Below are positions 1 through 6,888 of a stretch of DNA of 7,486 nt, piece after piece (the first letter of the stretch is position 1; each line of letters opens with the position of its first letter). Source of the stretch: Thermoplasmatota archaeon (GTDB taxonomy: Archaea > Thermoplasmatota > Thermoplasmata > Thermoplasmatales > Thermoplasmataceae). A program made the position numbers and the translations under genes. The stretch spans positions 1-7,486 of the forward strand of contig JAMCUV010000064.1 of the NCBI GenBank assembly GCA_023379345.1. Direction: 5' to 3'. The notes below the pieces were generated by a model that did not search any database, was not told where the DNA came from, and was given only the letters and a program-made list of their open reading frames with translations.

Positions 1-335
1 CTCTCGGATGTGTCCTGAAGGATGTTGCCGGCATGACGCGTTCAATAGACTACGCTTTAAGTTTCTATTCCAAATCTGACACCTCTCTGGCCAGGGAAAC
101 AAGAAGAATTTCCCTGAAACTGCGTGAGGTTTTCCTTAAGGCGTATTTCCAGAAGTCCAGTGATCTTCCCACAATTCCAGAGGACTTCCGGGACTTCATG
201 AAAACTGCAGCCTACTATGAGGTTGAGAAGGCTGTATACGAGGCAAACTATGAGATGAACAACAGGCCAGACTGGATAATCATACCGGCCCGCGCCCTTG
301 TTGAGACACTGACTGAGACCGGGAGCTTCAGATAA
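1..335 (+). CDS. Maltokinase, or maltokinase domain of a TreS fusion: C-terminal fragment
   Basis: The reading frame is open from base 3 to the TAA at 333-335, so this is the last 110 residues of a gene that begins outside the window. An ATG at 33 lies inside the conserved sequence and is not the real start. Two family marks are visible: DVAGMTRSIDYA at fragment residues 7-18, and EKAVYEANYEMNNRPDW at about 75-91 near the C-terminus. From memory of the family, both are typical of the C-terminal lobe of maltokinase (Mak/Pep2), which phosphorylates maltose to maltose 1-phosphate with ATP. The same domain is found fused behind trehalose synthase (TreS). The fragment cannot show which form this is. 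It sits 25 bases before treX on the same strand, which suggests one transcript and a shared role in alpha-glucan and trehalose metabolism in the cytoplasm. The ATP-binding and catalytic parts are not in the window. Confidence 0.8.
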   Translation, partial: LGCVLKDVAGMTRSIDYALSFYSKSDTSLARETRRISLKLREVFLKAYFQKSSDLPTIPEDFRDFMKTAAYYEVEKAVYEANYEMNNRPDWIIIPARALVETLTETGSFR

Positions 336-360
336 TCACAGTAAAAAATCGGGTTAGTAT

Positions 361-2487
361 ATGATGGGAAATCTTGAAAGAGTAAGGAGGGGGAAGGAAT
401 ACCCCCTTGGTGCAACCATAGTTGATGGCGGAGTGAATTTCGCCATTTATTCAGAAAATGCCAGCGCTATCTTTCTGGAACTCTATGACAGGGAAGACGG
501 CGAAGCAGTGGAAACCATCAGGCTGCAGGAGCAGGATGCACATGTGTGGCACTGCTTCGTCTCTGGAGTCAAACCCGGGCAGCTGTACGCCTATCGGGCA
601 GATGGGCCATATGATCCGGAGAAAGGGCAGAGGTTCAATAAGAGCAAGCTTCTCATTGATCCCTATGCAAAGGCACTGAGCGGTGTTGTGAAATGGAATG
701 ATGCTATCTTTTCATACGGCATAGATTCCCAGGAGAAGGATCTCAAGATCGATACGACACCTGATGAGAGATATGTGCCAAAATCAATAGTTGTTGATTC
801 CAGCTATGACTGGGGCGGAGTTGAAAAGCCCAGGCACCCCTGGAACAGGACAATCATATATGAAACCCATGTAAGGGGAGCCACAATCAAAAATCCCGAG
901 GTTGATGAAAAGATCAGAGGGACGTACTCCGGACTTGCATCCGAGCCAATGATCCGGTACTTTAAGGATCTTGGTATAACTTCGGTGGAGCTTCTTCCCG
1001 TGCACCATCATGTGGACGAGAAAATGCTGGTCGATTCGGGCCTTGTGAATTATTGGGGATATAACACCATTGGATTTTTCGCTCCGGATATACGCTATTC
1101 TTCAGGTCTGCCAGGCACACAGGTACGGGAATTCAAGGACATGGTACGGAAATTTCATGAAAACGGAATTGAGGTCATCCTAGACGTGGTTTACAATCAT
1201 ACGGCAGAGGGGAATCATTTTGGCCCAACTCTGAGTTTCAGAGGGCTTGACAATACCACATATTACATTCTTGACCCTGAGAATCCAAGATTGTATTCTG
1301 ATTTCACGGGAACAGGAAACAGCCTGAATGCAAGAAATCCACAGGTTCTTCAGCTCATAATGGACAGCCTGAGGTACTGGGCAACAGATATGCAGGTGGA
1401 CGGCTTCAGATTTGATCTGGCATCAACTCTGGCACGGGAGCTTTATGATGTGAATATGCTTTCTCCATTTCTGGCCACAATACACCAGGATCCGGTAATC
1501 TCAACAATGAAGCTCATAGCTGAGCCCTGGGACGTGGGACCGGGTGGATACCAGGTTGGCAATTTCCCGCCAAAGTGGGCGGAATGGAATGGCAAATACA
1601 GGGACCTGGTCAGGAGGATGTGGAGGGGCGATGACAGAACTCTTGCAGAATTTGCAACAAGAATATCAGGTTCGCCCGATCTGTATGAGGAGGATGGAAG
1701 GAGACCACACTCCAGCATAAACTTTGTAACGTCCCACGACGGATTTACGCTGTACGATCTTGTTTCATACAACAGTAAGCACAATGAGGCAAACGGAGAG
1801 CTCTTCCAGGGTGGAACGGACGAGAATTACAGCTATAATTTCGGAGTAGAGGGAGAAACAGATAATGCTGAGATCCTTGGAAAAAGGTTCCGCAGAATGA
1901 AAAATTTCATCTTTACTATGCTCGTTTCACAGGGGGTACCAATGCTGCTGGGTGGTGATGAGATTGGCAGGACACAGAGGGGAAACAACAATGCGTACTG
2001 CCAGGACAACGAGATCAGCTGGTATAACTGGAATCTTGACATGGAAAGGACTTCCCTTCTCAAATTCACCCGCCACATGATTCACCTGAGGAGGTCAAAC
2101 CCTGTGCTGAGGAGGAGAAATTTCTTCCGGAGTACCCCCAATCCAGTGACTGGTAGGGCAGAAATACAGTGGATGACCCCTGAAGGTAGGGACATGACGG
2201 CCGCAATGTGGAATGATCCATCGCTTCACGCCTTTATGATAAGGCTTTCAGGACGTGAGACAAGAGAAATATCATACAGAGATGACATAGTAACGGGTGG
2301 GGACCTTCTGCTGATCTTCAACTCATCCAGTAACCCGGTCAACTTCATTCTTCCAGATAGTGAAAAAGGATGGGAAATATATGCCGATACAAACGTACCA
2401 TCTGTAGACGGGCTACCGCAGAAGCTCCCGGGCAGCAATTATCTGCTGAACCTTGATGCGGCTGCAGTAATACAGGAGATTCTATGA
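361..2487 (+). CDS. treX: Glycogen debranching enzyme TreX (isoamylase type, GH13)
   Basis: This 708-residue cytoplasmic enzyme hydrolyses alpha-1,6 branches of glycogen or amylopectin and so supplies linear maltodextrins to TreY. An N-terminal beta-sandwich (CBM48/E-set type, about 10-120) opens with the family pattern GKEYPLGAT..GGVNFAIYSENA. The GH13 barrel follows: DVVYNH at 275-280, the nucleophile D352 in DGFRFD, the acid/base E388 in IAEPWD, and the transition-state stabiliser D460 in TSHDG. The spacings of 36 and 72 residues equal those of the Sulfolobus TreX triad (D363, E399, D471). GGDEIGRTQRGNNNAYCQDNE at 531-551 is also characteristic, and a C-terminal beta domain ends the protein. 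Its length is close to the 718 residues of Sulfolobus TreX. ATG codons at 361 and 364 are equally possible starts. Only a weak GGGT lies upstream, so translation may depend on the preceding gene. No promoter is evident in the 25-base gap. Confidence 0.96.
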   Translation: MMGNLERVRRGKEYPLGATIVDGGVNFAIYSENASAIFLELYDREDGEAVETIRLQEQDAHVWHCFVSGVKPGQLYAYRADGPYDPEKGQRFNKSKLLIDPYAKALSGVVKWNDAIFSYGIDSQEKDLKIDTTPDERYVPKSIVVDSSYDWGGVEKPRHPWNRTIIYETHVRGATIKNPEVDEKIRGTYSGLASEPMIRYFKDLGITSVELLPVHHHVDEKMLVDSGLVNYWGYNTIGFFAPDIRYSSGLPGTQVREFKDMVRKFHENGIEVILDVVYNHTAEGNHFGPTLSFRGLDNTTYYILDPENPRLYSDFTGTGNSLNARNPQVLQLIMDSLRYWATDMQVDGFRFDLASTLARELYDVNMLSPFLATIHQDPVISTMKLIAEPWDVGPGGYQVGNFPPKWAEWNGKYRDLVRRMWRGDDRTLAEFATRISGSPDLYEEDGRRPHSSINFVTSHDGFTLYDLVSYNSKHNEANGELFQGGTDENYSYNFGVEGETDNAEILGKRFRRMKNFIFTMLVSQGVPMLLGGDEIGRTQRGNNNAYCQDNEISWYNWNLDMERTSLLKFTRHMIHLRRSNPVLRRRNFFRSTPNPVTGRAEIQWMTPEGRDMTAAMWNDPSLHAFMIRLSGRETREISYRDDIVTGGDLLLIFNSSSNPVNFILPDSEKGWEIYADTNVPSVDGLPQKLPGSNYLLNLDAAAVIQEIL
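2475..2480 (+). promoter_or_regulatory. Shine-Dalgarno-like GGAGAT before the ATG at 2484
   Basis: GGAGAT lies in the last codons of treX, 3 bases (5 if only GGAG pairs) before an ATG that overlaps the treX stop as ATGA. It is the best ribosome-binding sequence at the treX-treY junction. However, the ATG it serves is in a different frame from treY and reaches a stop after 17 codons. Confidence 0.45.
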
Positions 2488-2537
2488 AACAGCAACTGCC
2501 GGAATCTGCCGTAAAATATGCATTTCAGGAAGGCTGA
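2484..2537 (+). other. 17-codon mini-ORF between treX and treY
   Basis: The ATG at 2484 overlaps the TGA of treX, is preceded by GGAGAT, and encodes MKQQLPESAVKYAFQEG before a TGA at 2535-2537. The peptide matches no family I recognise. The frame is +2 relative to treY. Three in-frame treY starts lie at or after it: ATG 2518 (inside the mini-ORF), GTG 2542 and ATG 2557. It could be a short translated leader that couples treX to treY, the relic of an older treY start broken by a small insertion or deletion, or a coincidence. The only evidence is the position, the ribosome-binding sequence and the start/stop overlap. Confidence 0.25.
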
Positions 2538-5073
2538 TCAAGTGGCTGAAAGCAATATGCGGCTTGTGTACAGGATTCAGCTCAACAGGGATTTTCCATT
2601 GAGTGAAGCGGAGAAGGTTCTGCCCTATCTGAGGTCCCTTGGCGTATCACATGTGTATCTTTCGCCCATAATGAGGGCAGTATCAGGCAGCAACCATTGC
2701 TATGATGTTACCGATTTTGGCCAGGTAAATCCAGAACTTGGAGGTGAAAATGCCTTCTGGAATTTCTGTGCCACCTGCTCTTCTCTGGGTCTCGGCATAT
2801 TGCTGGATACAGTTCCAAACCATATGGCATACAGCCCTGAAAATCCCTACGTGGAAGCAGCTTTTATTGATGGAACGCGAAAATTCAGATGGCTTTTCGA
2901 CACAATCAGGAATCCATTCTCTCCCCATGATTCTATAGTTTTTCCATTTCTCCCTCAGAGTCTCATATCTATGGTGAATCAGCACAGGGTAAGTATAACA
3001 CCCGGGTCAATCCCTGTCCTGCATGTTGGAACCCTGGATATCCCACTTCGGAAAATGCCAGAAATAACCGGTAACACCAATCGGAACAATGGTATGGAAA
3101 GCCGGTCAGGGGAGACCAGTAATTCACTTCCGGAGATTGAGATCAGCAACATTCAGACTCTGGAGGAAATTATCAGGGATCTTCCCCTAAGGCCGGTGTT
3201 CTGGCAGTATGCATCAAAGCGTATCAATTACAGGCGTTTTTTTTCTGTGAATGGCCTGATTGCCATCAGATCGCAGGACATGAATGTCATCAGGTTCACG
3301 CACAGAAAGATCATTGAGCTTTCCAGATCATCGTGTGTAACTGGCATCAGGGTCGATCATCTGGACGGCCTGTACGATCCTTCAGGTTATGTAAGATATA
3401 TGAGGAATGCACTACCAGACAAGATTATTCTTGCAGAGAAGGTGCTCATTCCTGGAGAGAGACTTCCGAAATCCATCGAAATCCATGGAACCACAGGTTA
3501 TGACTTTCTGGGGATGACAAATGCACTGTTTGCAGATGCTGAAGGGTACCACAAGCTTCAGGATCGATTCCATTCCAGTCTGCCTGAATACGGCAACATC
3601 CCTGAGGTTTTGCTGAACTACAAGCGGGACTTCATCATGCAGGAATTTTCCGGTGATGTTGACAACCTTTCCTGGCCTGTTTATAATTCCCTTGTACTGG
3701 AGCATGGGTACGAATACAGCTATTCTGAAATACGGGAAACTGTGGTTAACATTCTGACATCATTTGAGAAATACCGCACCTATTCCACGGCTGATGATAC
3801 CACAGAAATCGCCGAATACCTGTTGAACTCTGAAGGTGGCAGTGACGATTCCATAACACGGGTGCTTTCAGATCACGTTTCCCGTAAGTGTAACAAGTGC
3901 ATACACCCAGTTTTGAGAATTCAACAGTTCTCCGGGGCCCTCATGGCCAAAAACCTTGAGGACAGGCTCTTCTTTTCCTACAATCCGCTCATTTTCATGA
4001 ATGAGGTGGGCTGGACTCCGGAGGCAGATATTCCTGACTGGAAAGGATTCATGGAATTCATAAGGAAGAGGGAGAACCTGCCGTTTTCTCTCAACGAGGG
4101 ATCAACCCACGATACAAAATTTGGAGAGGATCTGAGAAATTCAGGCCTTGTCATATCAGAATACCCTGATGTTTTTTTCAAAATTCTTCAAGATCTTCAG
4201 TCCCGTGAAGATACGCGTTCCAGAATAAGCAATATGGCAGAAGAGCACCTGTACTACATCCTGCAGCTTGTTTTGGCTTCCTATGGATCAGCAAATTATT
4301 ACACAGACTACAGGCAGGAACTGGGTGCACAGATCATCAAGGCAATTAGGGAATCCATGCTTTCAACATCATGGAAGAACCCGGATGTGGAATATGAGAA
4401 CAATGCCATGGAATTTGCCAGGATCATAATGGGTCTTCTGGAATCTGGAAACTGGGAGATGGGAACGAAAATGGCAGAGAAATGCAGGGATCTGGGTCAT
4501 TATAATTCAATTTCAATGCTTGTTCTGAGATTCATGCTGCCTGGTGTGCCTGCACTTTTCCAGGGAAGTGAAAGCATTAACGTTCATTTCACGGACCCTG
4601 ACAACAGGGAAAGGGTGAATTTTAACAGATTTGTTGAAAATTTTGAAAAAACAGTTTCAATGCCGCTGAAATCGTTGGAAGAATGTGATTTCCCAAGTCT
4701 GAAGTCCAGGATGGTTGCAGTGCTTTCAACGATCCGAAGGGAACTTGCCCATGTGATTGACAGCGGGAAAATGGAAGCACTACAGGTGTCAGGAGATCAC
4801 AGTGAATCCATTCTTTCGTATTATATGGTCAGTGAGAATGAGTTAATCATAGTTGTGTGCCTCAGGTTGTTTTCAAAAATTACCTCAGAAACCAATGCAC
4901 TTGATCCAGACAAGCTTAAAGATGCAAGCATAGTTCTTCCTTCCGGATTCCAGGGAAAATATATTGATCTCCTGTCAGGCCGCGCTGTAGTCATATCTGG
5001 AGAGTTAAAAATACGGCATCTTGTTGATAATGTACCGGCCGTTATTCTGCGGAGGGTGAGCGGACTTGAGTGA
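2518..5073 (+). CDS. treY: Maltooligosyl-trehalose synthase TreY (GH13)
   Basis: TreY rearranges the reducing-end alpha-1,4 bond of a maltodextrin to alpha,alpha-1,1, giving maltooligosyl-trehalose, the substrate of TreZ. Residue numbers refer to the longest form (851 aa). Visible family motifs are YLSPIM (47-52), NPELGG (71-76), DTVPNH (97-102), RVDHLDGLYDP with nucleophile D280, LAEKVL with acid/base E307, TTGYDF (325-330), STHDTK with D532, TSWKNP..EYE (617-626) and DPDNRERVNF (693-702). The 27-residue step from D280 to E307 equals D228-E255 of the Sulfolobus enzyme. The start is uncertain. Homologues begin just before the YRIQL motif, so ATG 2557 (Met14) or GTG 2542 fits better than ATG 2518, and none has a good ribosome-binding site. 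The protein is longer than the roughly 720 residues of Sulfolobus TreY. The extra length includes a polar stretch at about 183-210 and more sequence between E307 and D532. Several usually conserved positions differ (see findings). The catalytic triad is intact, so activity is likely. Confidence 0.95.
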   Translation: MHFRKADQVAESNMRLVYRIQLNRDFPLSEAEKVLPYLRSLGVSHVYLSPIMRAVSGSNHCYDVTDFGQVNPELGGENAFWNFCATCSSLGLGILLDTVPNHMAYSPENPYVEAAFIDGTRKFRWLFDTIRNPFSPHDSIVFPFLPQSLISMVNQHRVSITPGSIPVLHVGTLDIPLRKMPEITGNTNRNNGMESRSGETSNSLPEIEISNIQTLEEIIRDLPLRPVFWQYASKRINYRRFFSVNGLIAIRSQDMNVIRFTHRKIIELSRSSCVTGIRVDHLDGLYDPSGYVRYMRNALPDKIILAEKVLIPGERLPKSIEIHGTTGYDFLGMTNALFADAEGYHKLQDRFHSSLPEYGNIPEVLLNYKRDFIMQEFSGDVDNLSWPVYNSLVLEHGYEYSYSEIRETVVNILTSFEKYRTYSTADDTTEIAEYLLNSEGGSDDSITRVLSDHVSRKCNKCIHPVLRIQQFSGALMAKNLEDRLFFSYNPLIFMNEVGWTPEADIPDWKGFMEFIRKRENLPFSLNEGSTHDTKFGEDLRNSGLVISEYPDVFFKILQDLQSREDTRSRISNMAEEHLYYILQLVLASYGSANYYTDYRQELGAQIIKAIRESMLSTSWKNPDVEYENNAMEFARIIMGLLESGNWEMGTKMAEKCRDLGHYNSISMLVLRFMLPGVPALFQGSESINVHFTDPDNRERVNFNRFVENFEKTVSMPLKSLEECDFPSLKSRMVAVLSTIRRELAHVIDSGKMEALQVSGDHSESILSYYMVSENELIIVVCLRLFSKITSETNALDPDKLKDASIVLPSGFQGKYIDLLSGRAVVISGELKIRHLVDNVPAVILRRVSGLE
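5051..5060 (+). promoter_or_regulatory. Strong ribosome-binding site for treZ, inside treY
   Basis: GGAGGGTGAG lies in the last codons of treY and ends 5 bases before the TTG at 5066. It resembles the archaeal consensus GGAGGTGA with one extra G. This is the deciding evidence that treZ starts at TTG 5066. No ATG in this frame occurs until much later, inside the conserved N-terminal domain, and GTG 5070 is out of frame. Confidence 0.75.
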
Positions 5074-6844
5074 TTGGAAGAAAAATTTTCACAGCATAAC
5101 ATACCAGGATATTGGTCCAATCATAAGGGGATCGGAAGTGATCTTCAGGACATGGGCACCATTTGCAACTGGGCTGGAGCTTATTTCCGGGGAGCAAACC
5201 ATTATGGCCTCAAAGGATGAGTTTGGTATCTGGGAGGCTCATATGCCATGGATTGGCGAAACAGTTGATTACTTGATCTCCATTGATGGCAGAGCACCAC
5301 TCCCTGATCCGGCTTCCAGGTATCAGCCCAATGGGGTTTACGGCCATTCAAGGGTGATTCAATACCCACTTCCAGTCAGCACGGAATTCGTGAATCTGCA
5401 CATGCCATCTGCAATCATCTACGAGCTGCACACCGGAACGTTTTCTCCGCAGGGCACATTTGCTGGCATCGCTGAAAGGCTCGAGCATCTTGTTGACCTC
5501 GGTGTAAGTGCAATTGAGCTCATGCCGGTTTCGCAGTTTGAGGGGCGATGGAACTGGGGTTATGACGGGGTATTTCCATATGCTGTCCATAACACTTACG
5601 GCACTCCCAGTGACCTGAGAGAACTGGTGGAAAGATGCCATTCCATGAATCTTTCTGTAATACTGGATGTTGTGTACAACCACATTGGGCCCAGAGGCAA
5701 CATTTTTGAATCATTTGGACCATTCTTCTCAAACCGGTACATGACCCCATGGGGTGCATCACTGAACTTTGACGGTGAATGGTCTGACTATGTTCGTGCC
5801 TTCTTCATACAGAATGCCATTTTCTGGCTGGACGCATACGGCTTCGACGGTCTCAGGCTGGACGCAATCCACGGCATAGCGGACAATTCCCCCGTGCATT
5901 TCCTGACTGAGCTTACCCAGACCGTAAGGAAACATTTTGCCCGCACCGGGAAAAGACCGGTAATAATAGGGGAAAGCGACATGAACAATCCCAGGGTAAT
6001 ACAGGGACTGGAAATGGGAGGATATGGCCTTGATGCGCAGTGGTGTGACGATTTTCATCACTCTGTTCACGCACTGGCCACCTGCGAGAAGCACGGATAT
6101 TATTCGGATTATGGGGAGCCGGAACAGGTGGCAGAGGCATTCCGTCATGGTTTTGTTTATTCCGGTATCTATTCAAGTTTTCTCCACAGGACCAGAGGAT
6201 ACAGGGACAGGAGATACAGGAATGACCAGCTTGTGGTCTTTTCCCAGGATCATGATCAGGTGGGGAACAGGCCAGGATCCCAGAGGCCAACCTCATATGC
6301 TGGTATGGACGCTTCCATGGCCATGGCGGCTGCTGCCATACTTTCACCATATGTTCCCATGCTCTTCATGGGTGAGGAATTTGGAACATTTTCCCCATTC
6401 TGGTTCTTCATCGACACATCGGACCCATCATTTGCCAGTGCTGTTGATAAGGGACGCAAAGAGGAATTCAGCTATCTTGATTGGGCCGGAGATCATATTG
6501 AGCCATCAGATCCCCGTGCACTTATGGAATCCAGAATCCCATGGAGTGATCTTCATTCCAGTGAAGCACAGAAAATATTTGGGGAATACCGGAAACTAAT
6601 TTCCATCCGGAGAAGTATGAAACTTGGGAGCGGAATCAGGCCTGTGGTGGGAATCCATGGTGCGCTTGTCACTGCAAAATATTTGGAAACACCAATAGGC
6701 GTTATTCTGTGTGCTTTCAACCTTTCTGAGAAACCAGCAAACATTCCTGCTGTGCACGGCAGGATTCTGTTCAGCAGAAATTGTGCAACCGAGGGCAATG
6801 GGCTTATCACGGAATCATACGGCGTGGCAGTCATTCAGAAATGA
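5066..6844 (+). CDS. treZ: Maltooligosyl-trehalose trehalohydrolase TreZ (GH13)
   Basis: TreZ cuts the alpha-1,4 bond next to the trehalose end of maltooligosyl-trehalose, releasing free trehalose in the cytoplasm. The 592-residue protein has an N-terminal E-set domain (about 10-100) ending in the family pattern LPDPASRYQPNGVYG (79-93). The GH13 barrel follows: YELHTGTFSPQGTF (119-132), ELMPVSQFEGRWNWGYDG (151-168) and DVVYNH (201-206). The nucleophile is D266 in GLRLDAIHG, the acid/base E303 in IIGESD, and the stabiliser D397 in SQDHDQVGN. The E303-D397 step of 94 residues equals E283-D377 of the Sulfolobus enzyme. FMGEEFG (434-440) and a short C-terminal beta domain complete it. Length is normal for the family. 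Translation starts at TTG 5066, set by the ribosome-binding site at 5051-5060, and overlaps treY by 8 bases, so the two are probably translationally coupled and made in similar amounts. I see nothing unusual in the active site. Confidence 0.96.
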   Translation: MSDWKKNFHSITYQDIGPIIRGSEVIFRTWAPFATGLELISGEQTIMASKDEFGIWEAHMPWIGETVDYLISIDGRAPLPDPASRYQPNGVYGHSRVIQYPLPVSTEFVNLHMPSAIIYELHTGTFSPQGTFAGIAERLEHLVDLGVSAIELMPVSQFEGRWNWGYDGVFPYAVHNTYGTPSDLRELVERCHSMNLSVILDVVYNHIGPRGNIFESFGPFFSNRYMTPWGASLNFDGEWSDYVRAFFIQNAIFWLDAYGFDGLRLDAIHGIADNSPVHFLTELTQTVRKHFARTGKRPVIIGESDMNNPRVIQGLEMGGYGLDAQWCDDFHHSVHALATCEKHGYYSDYGEPEQVAEAFRHGFVYSGIYSSFLHRTRGYRDRRYRNDQLVVFSQDHDQVGNRPGSQRPTSYAGMDASMAMAAAAILSPYVPMLFMGEEFGTFSPFWFFIDTSDPSFASAVDKGRKEEFSYLDWAGDHIEPSDPRALMESRIPWSDLHSSEAQKIFGEYRKLISIRRSMKLGSGIRPVVGIHGALVTAKYLETPIGVILCAFNLSEKPANIPAVHGRILFSRNCATEGNGLITESYGVAVIQK

Positions 6845-6888
6845 CCCATTGTTCTGAAGCTGCGGGTGCATTTACTCCTACGCTTATA
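6845..6888. other. Short convergent intergenic gap, treZ / MFS transporter
   Basis: These 44 bases separate the two stop codons. I see no convincing stem-loop, and no T-run on either strand that would mark an archaeal terminator. The transcripts may therefore end inside each other's genes and overlap. Confidence 0.5.

Noticed and set aside
33..335. A complete 100-residue protein starting at ATG 33
   Set aside because: The frame is open upstream to base 3, and ATG 33 falls inside the conserved DVAGM motif, so it is the tail of a larger gene.
407..412. TTG/GTG codons after the purine-rich AAGGAGGGGG as a later treX start
   Set aside because: They are out of frame with treX, and the conserved N-terminal motif begins before them.
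4096..4134. HDTKF in TreY in place of the HDTKR common in bacterial enzymes, considered as a possible active-site change
   Set aside because: Sulfolobus TreY, as I recall it, also has HDTKF, so this is an archaeal-type motif and not unusual.
5348..6350. Several overlapping minus-strand open frames of 66-145 codons opposite treZ
   Set aside because: They are antisense to a well-supported gene, overlap each other in different frames and show no recognisable motifs.
6024..6599. A 191-codon open frame on the plus strand inside treZ
   Set aside because: It lies entirely within the conserved catalytic part of treZ in another frame. The translation is rich in His, Trp, Arg and Pro with no domain pattern, typical of a shadow frame.
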